The notes under the pieces: model-generated
The model's database searches: none
Told to the model about the DNA's origin: nothing
The model's input: only the letters and a program-made list of their open reading frames with translations
Position numbers and translations under genes: made by a program
NCBI GenBank assembly: GCA_963773735.1
Contig: CAVZCK010000004.1
Span: 279,659-343,658 of the forward strand
Direction of reading: 5' to 3'
DNA: 64,000 nucleotides
Origin: CAVZCK01 sp963773735
GTDB taxonomy: Bacteria; Pseudomonadota; Alphaproteobacteria; Rhizobiales; Rhodomicrobiaceae
Part shown: positions 35,771 through 45,269 of the stretch, piece by piece
Position numbering within the stretch: position 1 is the stretch's first letter
How the letters are laid out: each line of letters begins with the position of its first letter

Positions 35771-36355
35771 ATGACCGAAGCAGACGTTCTCCAGGAATTC
35801 CGCGACGCCGGCGCGCTGCTGACCGGGCATTTCGTGCTGACCTCCGGCCTGCACAGCAGCACCTATCTGCAATGCGCGCGGGTGATGATGGATGCGCGGC
35901 GGGGCGAGCGCCTATGCGCCGCACTTGCCGAAAAGCTGAAGGCTGCCGGCATGGGGCCGTTCGACATCGTCGCGTCGCCGGCGATGGGCGGTGTCGTGGT
36001 CGGCTATGAGATCGGGCGCCAGCTCGGCATTCCGGCGGTGTTTTTCGAGCGTGTCGATGGGCAATTCCAGCTTCGGCGTGGTTTTTCCGTCGAGCCGGGC
36101 GCGCGCGTGCTGATGATAGAGGATGTCGTCACCACGGGCCTGTCCTCGCGCGAATGCATCAAGGCGATCGCCGAGGAGGGCGGAATTGCGGTTGCCGCCG
36201 CGTGCCTTGTCGACCGCTCCGGCGGAAAGGCCGATCTCGGCGTGCCGCTGGCCGCGCTCGTCACACTCGACATTCGCAACTATCCGGCGGATGCTTTGCC
36301 TCCTGAACTCGCGGCAATCCCCGCCGTCAAACCGGGAAGCCGCGGCCTCAAATAG
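35771..36355 (+). CDS. pyrE: Orotate phosphoribosyltransferase
   Basis: Adds ribose-5-phosphate from PRPP to orotate in pyrimidine synthesis. 194 residues; PRPP loop EDVVTTG at 117-123, flanking MIEDVVTTGLSS, substrate segment GHFVLTSGLHSS at 19-30, and VASPAMGGVVVG. Intact; an acyl-CoA synthetase gene begins 10 bases downstream. Confidence 0.95.
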   Translation: MTEADVLQEFRDAGALLTGHFVLTSGLHSSTYLQCARVMMDARRGERLCAALAEKLKAAGMGPFDIVASPAMGGVVVGYEIGRQLGIPAVFFERVDGQFQLRRGFSVEPGARVLMIEDVVTTGLSSRECIKAIAEEGGIAVAAACLVDRSGGKADLGVPLAALVTLDIRNYPADALPPELAAIPAVKPGSRGLK

Positions 36356-36365
36356 GGAGGCTGTC

Positions 36366-38003
36366 ATGCTGCCGAGCGCGTCCACCTATGCGGAGCTTTG
36401 CGGCCAGTTCCGCTGGGAGGTCCCGGAATTCTACAATATCGGCGTCGATGTCTGCGACCGCTGGGCGGAGGCGGAGCCGGATCGTCTGGCGCTCATCGAT
36501 GCACGCGAGGATGGCGACCGGCTCATCACCTATGGCGAGCTGCGCGCGCTCTCCAATCAGACCGCCAATCTGCTGGCCGAACAGGGCATCGAGCGCGGCG
36601 ACCGGGTCGGCATTCTTCTGCCGCAGACGCCGGAAACCGCATACGCCCACATTGCCGTCTACAAGCTCGGCGCCATCGCCATTCCGCTGTTCACGCTGTT
36701 CGGCGCCGAAGCGCTGGAGCATCGGCTGGCGAATGCCGGCGCGAAGGCCGTCATCACCAATCGGGACGGCGCCGCCAAGCTCGTCGGGCTGCGCGAGAAG
36801 CTTCCCCAGCTTCGCCTCATTCTCGGCATCGACGGAGCGGGCGAGGGGGTTGCCGATTTTCACGCGCTGCGCCGTGCGCAGCCGGACGCGTTCGAGGCGG
36901 TGAAGACGAAGGCCGAAGACCCCGCGCTGATCATCTACACCTCCGGCACCACGGGGTTGCCCAAAGGCGCTCTCCACGCTCATCGCGTGCTGCTCGGCCA
37001 TCTGCCCGGCGTTGAAATGGGCTTCGATCTCCTGCCGCAGCCGGGAGACCGTATCTGGACGCCGGCCGATTGGGCCTGGATCGGCGGTCTGCTCGACGTG
37101 CTGATGCCCGCCCTGCATCACGGCGTTCCCGTCGTCGCCAAACGCTTCGAGAAATTTACCGGCGAGGCCGCCTTCGCCTTCATCCGGAGCCATGGCATCC
37201 GCAATGCATTTTTGCCGCCGACGGCGCTGAAGATGATGCGCGCTGCGGTCGGTCCCGGGCAGGGGCGGCAAGTCGAGATGCGCAGCGTCGCGAGCGGCGG
37301 CGAGACGCTCGGCGCCGAGCTGCTCGACTGGGGCCGCAAGGTTCTCGGCGTGACCATCAACGAATTTTACGGCCAGACCGAATGCAACATGATCGTGTCG
37401 TCCTGCGGCGCGATCATGGAGGCCCGCCCCGGCGTGATGGGCCAGCCGGTGCCCGGCCACAATCTGGCGGTGATCGACGCCGGCGGCGAGCCTGTGCCTG
37501 CCGGCGCGCAGGGAATGATCGCGGTGAGGCGGCCGGATCCGGTGATGTTCCTCGGCTATTGGGCGAATGAGGAGGCGACGCGTCAGAAATTCATCGGCGA
37601 CTGGCTGGTCACGGGGGATCAGGGGGTGCGCGAGCCGGACGGCCGCATCCGCTTCATCGGCCGGGACGATGATGTCATCAACTCCTCGGGCTACCGGATC
37701 GGACCGGGTGAGATCGAGGATTGTCTGATGCGCCACCCCGCGGTCGAGATGGCGGCTGTGGTGGGCAAGCCGAACCCGGAGAGAGGTGAGATCGTTAAAG
37801 CCTACGTCGTGCTGCGCAGCGGCGTCACCCCAGGCGGCAATCTCGCCCGTGAGCTCGCAGAACATGTCAAATCACGGCTTGCCGCGCATGAATATCCACG
37901 CGAAGTGGCTTTCGTGGACAGTCTGCCATTGACAACAACCGGCAAGATCATCCGGCGGGAGTTGCGCGAACGGGCCAGACGCGAGGCAGGCGATGCAGTA
38001 TAA
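36366..38003 (+). CDS. Acyl-CoA synthetase (AMP-forming)
   Basis: 545 residues from ATG 36366 after GGGAGG. ANL-superfamily motifs: P-loop YTSGTTGLPKG (191-201), NEFYGQTEC, hinge GRDDDVINSSGYRIGPGEIE, and catalytic Lys in TTTGKIIRRELR. It activates a carboxylate, probably a short- or medium-chain or aryl acid; the substrate cannot be assigned. It appears co-transcribed with pyrE without a known functional link. Confidence 0.9.
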   Translation: MLPSASTYAELCGQFRWEVPEFYNIGVDVCDRWAEAEPDRLALIDAREDGDRLITYGELRALSNQTANLLAEQGIERGDRVGILLPQTPETAYAHIAVYKLGAIAIPLFTLFGAEALEHRLANAGAKAVITNRDGAAKLVGLREKLPQLRLILGIDGAGEGVADFHALRRAQPDAFEAVKTKAEDPALIIYTSGTTGLPKGALHAHRVLLGHLPGVEMGFDLLPQPGDRIWTPADWAWIGGLLDVLMPALHHGVPVVAKRFEKFTGEAAFAFIRSHGIRNAFLPPTALKMMRAAVGPGQGRQVEMRSVASGGETLGAELLDWGRKVLGVTINEFYGQTECNMIVSSCGAIMEARPGVMGQPVPGHNLAVIDAGGEPVPAGAQGMIAVRRPDPVMFLGYWANEEATRQKFIGDWLVTGDQGVREPDGRIRFIGRDDDVINSSGYRIGPGEIEDCLMRHPAVEMAAVVGKPNPERGEIVKAYVVLRSGVTPGGNLARELAEHVKSRLAAHEYPREVAFVDSLPLTTTGKIIRRELRERARREAGDAV

Positions 38004-38251
38004 TGTCGCGCTCAATTTGGCTGCTATTCGCGCATAAACGGAAAGGTTGCCCAGATTTCCGCCTATTTCAGAGCGATTATGCGGGCTGGAGCTCAGCGGG
38101 GAAAGCCACAACCCGTTCATCAATTTTTGCGGCGCAATGTTAAATGATCTGGCATAAGTGCGCTGCAATAATTACCTGCTGAGACCGGGACCGGCACGTA
38201 GAGGCCTTGCCTCGTGCGTATCGCGCCTTCGCCGGCCCCCTAGGACAAGAG

Positions 38252-38848
38252 ATGCTGTTCAAGCGTGCAAAAGCAGTAAGCTTCGGCGAGCGTTTGAGGC
38301 TTTTCCTTTGGCCGAGACGGAGCTGGAGCCGGTCCGCCCAGTACATCCTGCTGCGTCTTAAGCGCGTGCCGTCCTCGCCGCACCGGATCGCGGTCGGCGC
38401 CGCCGCCGGCGTCTTTGCCGTGTGCACGCCGTTTCTCGGCGCGCAGCTTCTGATCGCCGGCGTTCTGGCCTGGGTCCTCGGCGGCAGCATCTTGGCCGCG
38501 TTTCTCGCCTCTTTCGTCGGCAATCCGCTCACCTACCCCATCATCTGGTTTTCGACATTCAATCTCGGAAATGTCCTTCTCGGCGGCACGGCAACCGCCC
38601 AGCTCGTCGATCTCAGGGGCAAGGCGAGCGCCCTTTGGAGCGCCATCAGTCACGCCTCGCCGGACGCCATGGCGAGTGCCGCTGAAAGCCTCTGGCCGAT
38701 TCTGAAGCCGATGGTCATCGGCTCCCTGCCCCTTGGCGTGTTCGCGGCCGGTGCCGCCTATGTCGGCGTGAGGCGCCTGATCGGGGTCTCACAGGCACGC
38801 AAGCGCGCACGCGCGAGCCTTCATGCTGCGCCGCAAGCCGGAAGCTGA
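38252..38848 (+). CDS. DUF2062 membrane protein
   Basis: 198 residues. VPSSPHRIAVGAAAGVFAVC, TPFLGAQLLIAGVLAWVLGG, GNPLTYPIIWFSTFNLG and a last helix are the DUF2062 hallmarks. Three to four membrane segments. The gene precedes pdxJ by 3 bases, as is common in this order, so it likely opens the pdxJ-acpS operon. Function unknown. Confidence 0.85.
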   Translation: MLFKRAKAVSFGERLRLFLWPRRSWSRSAQYILLRLKRVPSSPHRIAVGAAAGVFAVCTPFLGAQLLIAGVLAWVLGGSILAAFLASFVGNPLTYPIIWFSTFNLGNVLLGGTATAQLVDLRGKASALWSAISHASPDAMASAAESLWPILKPMVIGSLPLGVFAAGAAYVGVRRLIGVSQARKRARASLHAAPQAGS

Positions 38849-38851
38849 CGG

Positions 38852-39619
38852 GTGATGCGGGCTATCCGTCTCGGTGTGAATATCGATCATGTCGCTACCT
38901 TGCGGAATGCGCGCGGCGGCGCCCATCCCGATCCGCTGAGGGCAGCCACGATTGCCGTCGAAGCCGGCGCGGATGGGATTACAGCGCATCTGCGCGAGGA
39001 CCGCAGGCATATTTCCGACACCGACATTGCACTCTTGAAGGAACGGATCAGCCGCCCGCTCAACCTCGAAATGGCCGTCACAAGCGAGATGCAGGCGATC
39101 GCGCTGAAATATCGGCCTCATGCCTGCTGTCTTGTGCCGGAGCGCCGCGCCGAGCTGACGACGGAAGGCGGCCTCAGCGTCGCCGGTCAACACAACAGCC
39201 TGACGCCCTTCATCGCTGCTCTCCGCGCGGCGGGGATCCGCGTATCGCTGTTCATCGATCCGGCACCGGAGCAGATCGAAGCGGCGGCGCGAGTCCGCGC
39301 GGATATCGTCGAGTTGCACACTGGCCGATATTGTGCAGCCGCGCTGGAGGGCGACGGCACCGCCTATGCGCAGGAGTTGCGCCGGCTTGTGGAAGGCGCG
39401 AGGCGGGCGGATAGGCTCGGTCTCGAAGTCCATGCGGGCCATGGCCTCACCTTCGACACCGTCGGGCCGGTCGCTGAAATCCCCGAGATCGTCGAACTGA
39501 ATATCGGCCATTTCCTCGTCGGCGAAGCGATCTTTTCCGGCCTGCACTCCGCCGTGCTGCGGATGAAGGCACTGATGGAGCGCGCGCGAAACGCCTCCTC
39601 CGGCGTTCAGACGGCGTAG
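38852..39619 (+). CDS. pdxJ: Pyridoxine 5'-phosphate synthase
   Basis: Ring-closing step of DXP-dependent vitamin B6 synthesis. The start is GTG 38852 or ATG 38855. Motifs LGVNIDHVATLRNARGG, EAGADGITAHLREDRRHI, LVPERRAELTTEGGL, RVSLFIDP, LEVHAGHGLTF and ELNIGHFLVGEA (phosphate and cavity residues) are intact. pdxH, which acts after it, is the broken gene at 30 kb. Confidence 0.95.
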   Translation: MMRAIRLGVNIDHVATLRNARGGAHPDPLRAATIAVEAGADGITAHLREDRRHISDTDIALLKERISRPLNLEMAVTSEMQAIALKYRPHACCLVPERRAELTTEGGLSVAGQHNSLTPFIAALRAAGIRVSLFIDPAPEQIEAAARVRADIVELHTGRYCAAALEGDGTAYAQELRRLVEGARRADRLGLEVHAGHGLTFDTVGPVAEIPEIVELNIGHFLVGEAIFSGLHSAVLRMKALMERARNASSGVQTA

Positions 39620-39622
39620 ACC

Positions 39623-40021
39623 ATGATCATCGGCCTTGGCAGCGACGCTGTCGACATCAGGCGGATTGAGCGCAGCATCGAGCGCTATGGCGACCGCTTT
39701 CTCGACCGCATCTTTACTGAGGTAGAGCAGCAGAAATCGGACCGGCGGCGGCTGCGCGCAGCTTCCTATGCCAAGCGTTTCGCCGCCAAGGAAGCCTGCG
39801 CCAAGGCGCTCGGGACCGGTCTCAGCCACGGCGTGTTCTGGCGGGATATGGGCGTCGTCAATCTGACCTCGGGAAAGCCGACCATGAGACTGACCGGCGG
39901 TGCGGCGAGCCGGCTTGCGGCACTGACCCCGGCCGGCCATAAGGCGCAGATCGATGTCTCCATTACCGACGATTTTCCGATGGCCCACGCGATCGTGATC
40001 ATTTCCGCTGTGCCCGAATAA
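39623..40021 (+). CDS. acpS: Holo-[acyl-carrier-protein] synthase
   Basis: Transfers phosphopantetheine to acyl carrier protein. 132 residues. GLGSDAVDIRRIER contributes the Mg-binding Asp, and YAKRFAAKEACAKALGTG the Glu and Lys. It follows pdxJ after 3 bases. Confidence 0.95.
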   Translation: MIIGLGSDAVDIRRIERSIERYGDRFLDRIFTEVEQQKSDRRRLRAASYAKRFAAKEACAKALGTGLSHGVFWRDMGVVNLTSGKPTMRLTGGAASRLAALTPAGHKAQIDVSITDDFPMAHAIVIISAVPE

Positions 40022-40134
40022 GCCGCAGCCGGTGCTTTTTGATTTGCGCATGCCGTGACGCAGGCGTATTTGCCTTTGCGGGGTCGTGTTATTATCTGAC
40101 GTTTGATCAGCGTCTTTGAGCGGGAACGGATCTG

Positions 40135-40920
40135 ATGAGCAGTGAGACGAACGTGAAGGAAAAAGACGCGGAGAGCGGTGGCCTGATGGAAACCGTCCGC
40201 GTAATCATTCACGCACTGATCATCGCGCTTCTGGTCCGTATCTTTCTCTATCAGCCCTTCAATATCCCATCGGGTTCGATGATCCCGACATTATTGATCG
40301 GGGATTATCTATTCGTCTCGAAATTCAGCTATGGCTACAGCAAATATTCGTTCCCCTGGAGTCCAAATCTCTTCGATGGGCGCGTTTTCGCCTCCGAGCC
40401 GAAGCGCGGCGATGTCGCGGTGTTCAAGCTGCCGCGGGACAATGAGACGGACTATATCAAACGCGTGATCGGCCTGCCGGGCGACAAGATCCAGGTGATC
40501 GCCGGCGTGCTCCATATCAACGGCCAGCCGGTCAAGCGCGATCGGATCGCGGATTTTGTCGGTCCGGGCGGTACCTGCAATTTCCGCCAGCGCGAGGAAA
40601 TACGGGTTCCCCGCTATGTTGAAACCCTGCCCAGTGGAGTGAAATACCAGACGCTGGATTGTGCCACCGGCTCGGAAGGCGATGATACGCAGCTGTTCGT
40701 CGTGCCCGAGGGTCATTATTTCATGATGGGCGACAATCGCGACAACTCGGCCGACAGCCGCTTCAGCGGCTATTCCGGCGTCGGTTATGTGCCCCGCGAG
40801 AATCTGATCGGCCGCGCGGATATCATCTTCTTCTCGATCGATGAGGATGCAAGCCTGTTTGCGCCATGGCGCTGGCCGTTCGAGATCCGCTGGTCCAGGT
40901 TCTTCGATCTGATCGACTGA
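40135..40920 (+). CDS. lepB: Signal peptidase I
   Basis: Inner-membrane Ser/Lys protease that removes Sec and Tat signal peptides. 261 residues with one N-terminal membrane helix (IHALIIALLVRIFLY). Nucleophile Ser48 lies in IPSGSM and general base Lys109 in DYIKRVIGLPGD; box E GDNRDNSADSR is present. It is followed by rnc with 5 bases between, the classic lepB-rnc-era order. Confidence 0.95.
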   Translation: MSSETNVKEKDAESGGLMETVRVIIHALIIALLVRIFLYQPFNIPSGSMIPTLLIGDYLFVSKFSYGYSKYSFPWSPNLFDGRVFASEPKRGDVAVFKLPRDNETDYIKRVIGLPGDKIQVIAGVLHINGQPVKRDRIADFVGPGGTCNFRQREEIRVPRYVETLPSGVKYQTLDCATGSEGDDTQLFVVPEGHYFMMGDNRDNSADSRFSGYSGVGYVPRENLIGRADIIFFSIDEDASLFAPWRWPFEIRWSRFFDLID

Positions 40921-40925
40921 CGGCC

Positions 40926-41633
40926 GTGGTCAGCCGCCCGGACGTCAAGACGCTGCAGAAGCGGATCGGCTATAAGTTCCGCGATCCGATGATCCTCTAC
41001 GAGGCGTTGACCCACGCCAGCGCCGCCTACGGGCAGAAAGGCGCCCCGGATTACCAGCGGTTGGAATTTCTGGGAGACCGGATTCTCGGCTTGGCGATTG
41101 CGGAGTATCTCTTTCATGCGCTTCCCGAGGCACCGGAAGGCGCCCTGGCGCCGCGATTCAACAAGCTGGTGAGCAAAGACACCTGCGCAGCGGTCGCCGT
41201 GGAGATCGACCTCGGTTCGCATGTCAGGCTCGGCGACAGCGAAGCGCGGGCTGGCGGGCGGAAGAAGGAAAGCATTCTAGCGGATAGTTGCGAGGCGCTA
41301 CTGGGCGCGATCTATCTCGATGGCGGCTGGGAGCCGGTCAAGAAAGTGATCCTGACCTACTGGGTGCCGCGCGTAGCCGAAACCGTCAAGATGGTTCCGG
41401 TCGACGCCAAGACCGCGTTGCAGGAATGGGTTCAAGGGCGCGGGGAAACGAAGCTGCCGCGCTATGTCAAAGTCACCCGATCGGGACCGGATCACGCGCC
41501 GGTCTTTGTCTATGAGGTCTGCGTCGAGGGGCTTGAGCCGGCGCAAGGCGAGGGTCCTTCGCGCAAAGCGGCCGAGCAGGCGGCGGCAAGTAGCATGCTG
41601 GTCCGCGAAGGCATCTGGGACGACGCGAAATAA
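40926..41633 (+). CDS. rnc: Ribonuclease III
   Basis: Double-strand RNA endonuclease for rRNA and mRNA processing. GTG start at 40926 gives 235 residues. Signature RLEFLGDRILGLAIAEYL and the second acidic motif SCEALLGAIYLDGG supply the metal ligands. A C-terminal dsRNA-binding domain (about 165-230) ends AEQAAASSML. The stop overlaps the era start by one base (TAATG). Confidence 0.95.
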   Translation: MVSRPDVKTLQKRIGYKFRDPMILYEALTHASAAYGQKGAPDYQRLEFLGDRILGLAIAEYLFHALPEAPEGALAPRFNKLVSKDTCAAVAVEIDLGSHVRLGDSEARAGGRKKESILADSCEALLGAIYLDGGWEPVKKVILTYWVPRVAETVKMVPVDAKTALQEWVQGRGETKLPRYVKVTRSGPDHAPVFVYEVCVEGLEPAQGEGPSRKAAEQAAASSMLVREGIWDDAK

Positions 41634-42595
41634 TGGCGGCTGACGATAAGCTCACGGACCATCCCGATCCCGGAGCCGGCGGCGGCGCCGGGACACGCTG
41701 CGGCTTCGTCGCGGTGATCGGCGCCCCGAATTCGGGCAAGTCGACGCTCACCAACCGGCTGGTCGGGACCAAGGTGTCCATCGTCACCCACAAGGTGCAG
41801 ACCACGCGCGCCCAGATCCGCGGCATCGCCATCCACGGTGCGAGCCAGATCATTCTCGTCGACACGCCCGGCATTTTCCGCCCCAAGCGGCGGCTGGACC
41901 GTGCCATGGTCGAGGCGGCATGGGGCGGCGCGCGCGACGCGGACGCGGCCGTCATTTTGATCGATGCGGCAAAGGGAATCGACGAGGAGGCCGAAGCGAT
42001 TCTCGAAGGCTCGAAAGAGCTGAAAATGCCGCTGGCGCTTGCGCTTAACAAGGTCGACAGGGTTGGCCGCGATGACCGGCCGATGCTGCTGACGCTTGCA
42101 GAGAAAGCTTCCGGCTACGGACCGTTCGACCGGATTTTCATGATTTCCGCGGCGAATGGCGACGGTGTCGGCGATGTTAAGGACTATCTCGCCCAGCTTG
42201 TCCCGCTTGGCCCCTGGCTTTACCCGGAGGATCAGATCAGCGATGCGCCGCAGCGTCATTGGGCGGCGGAGGTGACGCGCGAAAAGCTGCTTCTGCGCCT
42301 GCATGACGAGCTGCCCTATGCTTCGACCGTGGAGACCACCGACTGGAAGACGCTGAAGGACGGCAGCACGCGGATCGAGCAGACGGTTTTCGTCGAGCGT
42401 GAGAGCCAGAAGAAGATCGTGCTCGGCGCCGGCGGGGCGACGATCAAGGCGATCTCGATGGCCGCCCGGCAGGAGCTGCAGGAGGCGCTCGGCGCCAAGG
42501 TGCATCTGTTCCTGTTCGTCAAAGTGCGCGAGAAATGGGGCGACGATCCCGAGCGCTACCGGGAGATGGGGCTGGACTATCCGAAGGGGTCGTGA
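41633..42595 (+). CDS. era: GTPase Era
   Basis: Ribosome-assembly GTPase binding the 16S 3' end. 320 residues. G1 GAPNSGKST (30-38), G3 DTPGIF, G4 NKVD, G5 SAANGDG, then a KH domain (about 225-310) with VLGAGGATIKAIS. It has a ~20-residue Gly/Asp-rich N-terminal extension. Translationally coupled to rnc. Confidence 0.95.
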   Translation: MAADDKLTDHPDPGAGGGAGTRCGFVAVIGAPNSGKSTLTNRLVGTKVSIVTHKVQTTRAQIRGIAIHGASQIILVDTPGIFRPKRRLDRAMVEAAWGGARDADAAVILIDAAKGIDEEAEAILEGSKELKMPLALALNKVDRVGRDDRPMLLTLAEKASGYGPFDRIFMISAANGDGVGDVKDYLAQLVPLGPWLYPEDQISDAPQRHWAAEVTREKLLLRLHDELPYASTVETTDWKTLKDGSTRIEQTVFVERESQKKIVLGAGGATIKAISMAARQELQEALGAKVHLFLFVKVREKWGDDPERYREMGLDYPKGS

Positions 42596-42685
42596 GCCTC
42601 AGATTGCGAATGGGGGAGCGGTCGCACTCCACGCATCAAACCGCCAGAGACGAGGCCGCCAAATTGCGATTTGGGATTGAATGCC

Positions 42686-43672
42686 ATGATCTTGTCCCGC
42701 GCCTTAAGGCTTTGTGGTGCTCTCCTGCTCTTTCTTGGATCTCAGACCGTGATTGCCGCCACGTCTGCCGAAACCCTCGTCGAAGCTCCGGGGCCGCAAG
42801 GGTCGCTCAAGGGCACGATGCTGTCCGCCGCGGCGCCGAATGCGCCTGTCGGCCTGATCATTCCCGGCTCCGGCCCGACCGACCGCGATGGCAACAATCC
42901 GCTGGGCGTCAAGGGGTCGCCCTACAAGCTTCTGGCCGAGGGACTTGCCGCGAAGGGGATAAGCTCCGTCCGTATCGATAAGCGCGGCATGTTCGCCAGC
43001 GCTGGCGCCACCCCTGATGCGAATGCTGTCACCATCGCAGATTATGTCAGTGATCTCGGCGCCTGGACGACGGTGATCCGGCAGCAGACGGGCGCGGGCT
43101 GCGTCTGGCTCATCGGCCATAGCGAGGGCGGGCTGGTGGCGCTCGCGGCGGCGCAAAAACTGCCCAATCTGTGCGGGCTGATCCTGGTTGCGACGCCGGG
43201 CCGGCGAATGGCCGAAATTTTGCGCGAGCAGCTCAAGGCCAATCCAGCCAATGCGCCGATTTTGGACGAGGCGCTTGCCGCCATCAGCTCGCTGGAGGCG
43301 GGGCGGCGTGTCGACGACACCAAGCTCAATCCGGCGCTGCGCCCGCTCTTCTATGCCGGCGTGCAGGGCTTTCTCATCGATATGTTTGCCCAGGACCCGG
43401 CTGCGCTCATCGCCAAGGTCGGTAAGCCCGTCCTGATCCTGCAAGGCTCGCGCGACCTTCAAGTCCACGAGGTCGATGCGCAGAACCTGAAGAAAGCCGA
43501 TCCACAGGCAAAGCTGGTCATCCTCGCCAACGTCAACCACGTGCTGAAATCGGTGACGTCGGATGATGCTCGCGCCAATCTCGCGACTTATGGCGATCCG
43601 AGCCTGCCGCTGGCGCCGGGCGTGGTTGATGCGGTCGCCGAGTTCATTGACGCTGCCTCACATGCGCGCTGA
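42686..43672 (+). CDS. Secreted alpha/beta-hydrolase
   Basis: About 328 residues from ATG 42686 with signal peptide (LRLCGALLLFLGSQTVIA). The motifs GLIIPGSGPTDRDGNNPLG, RIDKRGMFAS, the nucleophile elbow IGHSEGG, PVLILQGSRDLQV (Asp) and NVNHVLK (His) give a complete triad in the periplasmic esterase/peptidase-S9-like family. Substrate unknown. Intact. Confidence 0.85.
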   Translation: MILSRALRLCGALLLFLGSQTVIAATSAETLVEAPGPQGSLKGTMLSAAAPNAPVGLIIPGSGPTDRDGNNPLGVKGSPYKLLAEGLAAKGISSVRIDKRGMFASAGATPDANAVTIADYVSDLGAWTTVIRQQTGAGCVWLIGHSEGGLVALAAAQKLPNLCGLILVATPGRRMAEILREQLKANPANAPILDEALAAISSLEAGRRVDDTKLNPALRPLFYAGVQGFLIDMFAQDPAALIAKVGKPVLILQGSRDLQVHEVDAQNLKKADPQAKLVILANVNHVLKSVTSDDARANLATYGDPSLPLAPGVVDAVAEFIDAASHAR

Positions 43673-43829
43673 TCTATTCGAGGTCGCGGCGGCGATGAGG
43701 CATTGACCGAATCCGCGACGACCGGGCTGACATCCGCGGCAAGAAGATTGGCCTGGCGGATCGCCTACCGTGCCTTGTCGACCCATAAAAACCTCGCTTT
43801 GATGGGACGGCTAGCGCAATTTACCCCGC

Positions 43830-44579
43830 ATGGACTGGACCGACACCGCCATCGTCCTTCACGCCCGCCCGCATGGCGAGACGAACGCCGTGCTCGATGT
43901 GTTTTCGCGCGAGCATGGGCGGCATGCTGGCCTAGTGCGCGGCGGGCGGTCGCGCAAGATCCGGCCGGCACTGCAGACCGGCAATCTCCTGAAAGTGGAA
44001 TGGCGGGCGCGGCTGTCGGAGCATCTCGGCTTCTTCGTCGTCGAAATCGACAAGCCCTATGCCGCTAGTGCCCTTGACGACCGGTTGGCGCTTGCGGGCA
44101 TCGGCTCGCTCGCCAGCCTTTGCGCCCTCCTCGCCGAACGCGACCCGCACCCTGGCCTGTTCGACATGGCGCTGCTCGTCCTCGATCATCTCGATGATGC
44201 CAAGCTCTGGCCGGAATTGCTGGTGCGATGGGAGCTGCGGCTGCTCTCAGAACTCGGCTTCGGGCTCGCCCTTGATCAATGCGCCGCGACTGGCGCGCGC
44301 GAGGATCTGGTCTATGTCTCGCCGAAATCCGGCGGTGCGGTCTCGGCCGCTGCCGGCGAGCCGTATAAGGATCGGCTGCTGAAGCTTCCAGCCTTCCTGC
44401 GCTCGGCAAGCGGCTTCGCTGCGTCGGCCGAGGACATCGCCGACGGCTTTGCGCTGACCGGCTTCTTTCTGGAGCGCCACGTTTTCGCCCAGCATAATGC
44501 ACCGCTCCCGCCCGCGCGGCAGAACCTCTTGCGCCTCTTGGCCGGCGGCGGGATAGCGACTCGCGCGCAGAACGAATAA
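43830..44579 (+). CDS. recO: DNA repair protein RecO
   Basis: RecFOR-pathway mediator that loads RecA on SSB-coated DNA. 249 residues. N-terminal OB-fold (AIVLHARPHGETNAVLDVF, HAGLVRGGRSRK), helical domain (RWELRLLSELGFGLALDQC). The usual zinc cysteines of some RecO proteins are reduced to the single Cys pair-less form seen here. It lies near era, as is common in the order. Confidence 0.9.
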   Translation: MDWTDTAIVLHARPHGETNAVLDVFSREHGRHAGLVRGGRSRKIRPALQTGNLLKVEWRARLSEHLGFFVVEIDKPYAASALDDRLALAGIGSLASLCALLAERDPHPGLFDMALLVLDHLDDAKLWPELLVRWELRLLSELGFGLALDQCAATGAREDLVYVSPKSGGAVSAAAGEPYKDRLLKLPAFLRSASGFAASAEDIADGFALTGFFLERHVFAQHNAPLPPARQNLLRLLAGGGIATRAQNE

Positions 44580-44663
44580 AACAGCGACGTTGACAGCTCG
44601 AAGGCCAGGGCGCCGTTTGCGTAAATGGAATCGCTCCGTCGCTCTATCCATTGGTTTTATCAC

Positions 44664-44731
44664 TCGATTTTTCCGAAAACCGGTTCCCATCCCCGTGTTC
44701 ACGGCGACACGCTTTTCGGATCGCGCTTTAG
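44664..44731. repeat. Palindromic repeat of the AAAACCGGTTCCC family
   Basis: CGATTTTTCCGAAAACCGG, then TTCCCATCCCCG, and the opposite arm ending CTTTTCGGATCG. Same family as 49170-49215, 57668-57741 and the split copy at 59966/61515. It overlaps the upstream extension of the potassium-channel frame, which supports the shorter start for that gene. Confidence 0.75.
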
Positions 44732-44742
44732 GGACTGCGCTC

Positions 44743-45159
44743 ATGTTTCTGCAATTGCTGATCGGCTCGGCCATCATTTCCGCGACCATCGTCATTCATG
44801 TCGGCTTCACGGCGGCCGCCGAATGGGGCCTCAAGCGCGAGCAGATCTGGCCGGGCAGGCGCGCCGGCTTTATCCGCTTCGTCGTGCTGCTAGTCGGTAT
44901 GACGCTGCTGCTCTTGGCCTCGATCAGCGTCTGCGTCTGGCTATGGGGCTACTGTCTGCTCTGGCTCGGCGTCTTTCACGATGTCGAGACGTCAGTCTAT
45001 TTTGCGCTCGTCTCCTTCACGACGCTGGGCCTTGGCGATATCGTTCTGGAAAAGGAATGGCGGATCTTGTCCGGCATGATGGCCGCGAATGGGCTGCTCA
45101 TCTTCGGGCTGACGACGGCAGTGCTGGTGGACTTCCTATCGCGGTTTCGACGGGGATGA
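44743..45159 (+). CDS. Two-helix potassium-channel-like protein
   Basis: 138 residues from ATG 44743, after the intergenic repeat. Hydrophobic helices (MFLQLLIGSAIISATIVI, FIRFVVLLVGMTLLLLASIS), a pore-helix region (SVYFALVSFTTLGLGD) and a final helix. The Ion_trans_2 filter reads TTLGLGD where classical K+ channels have T(V/I)GYGD, so selectivity is uncertain. No cytosolic RCK domain. Confidence 0.75.
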   Translation: MFLQLLIGSAIISATIVIHVGFTAAAEWGLKREQIWPGRRAGFIRFVVLLVGMTLLLLASISVCVWLWGYCLLWLGVFHDVETSVYFALVSFTTLGLGDIVLEKEWRILSGMMAANGLLIFGLTTAVLVDFLSRFRRG

Positions 45160-45269
45160 CCTGATCCTGATTGTGCGTACCTCTCCGGATCGAAAAAGCG
45201 GTGAAAAGGTCTAGTCCCCGCTATTCGGTCGCGCTTGAAGCCAGACCGGCATAGGGCTAAGCAGGCATC

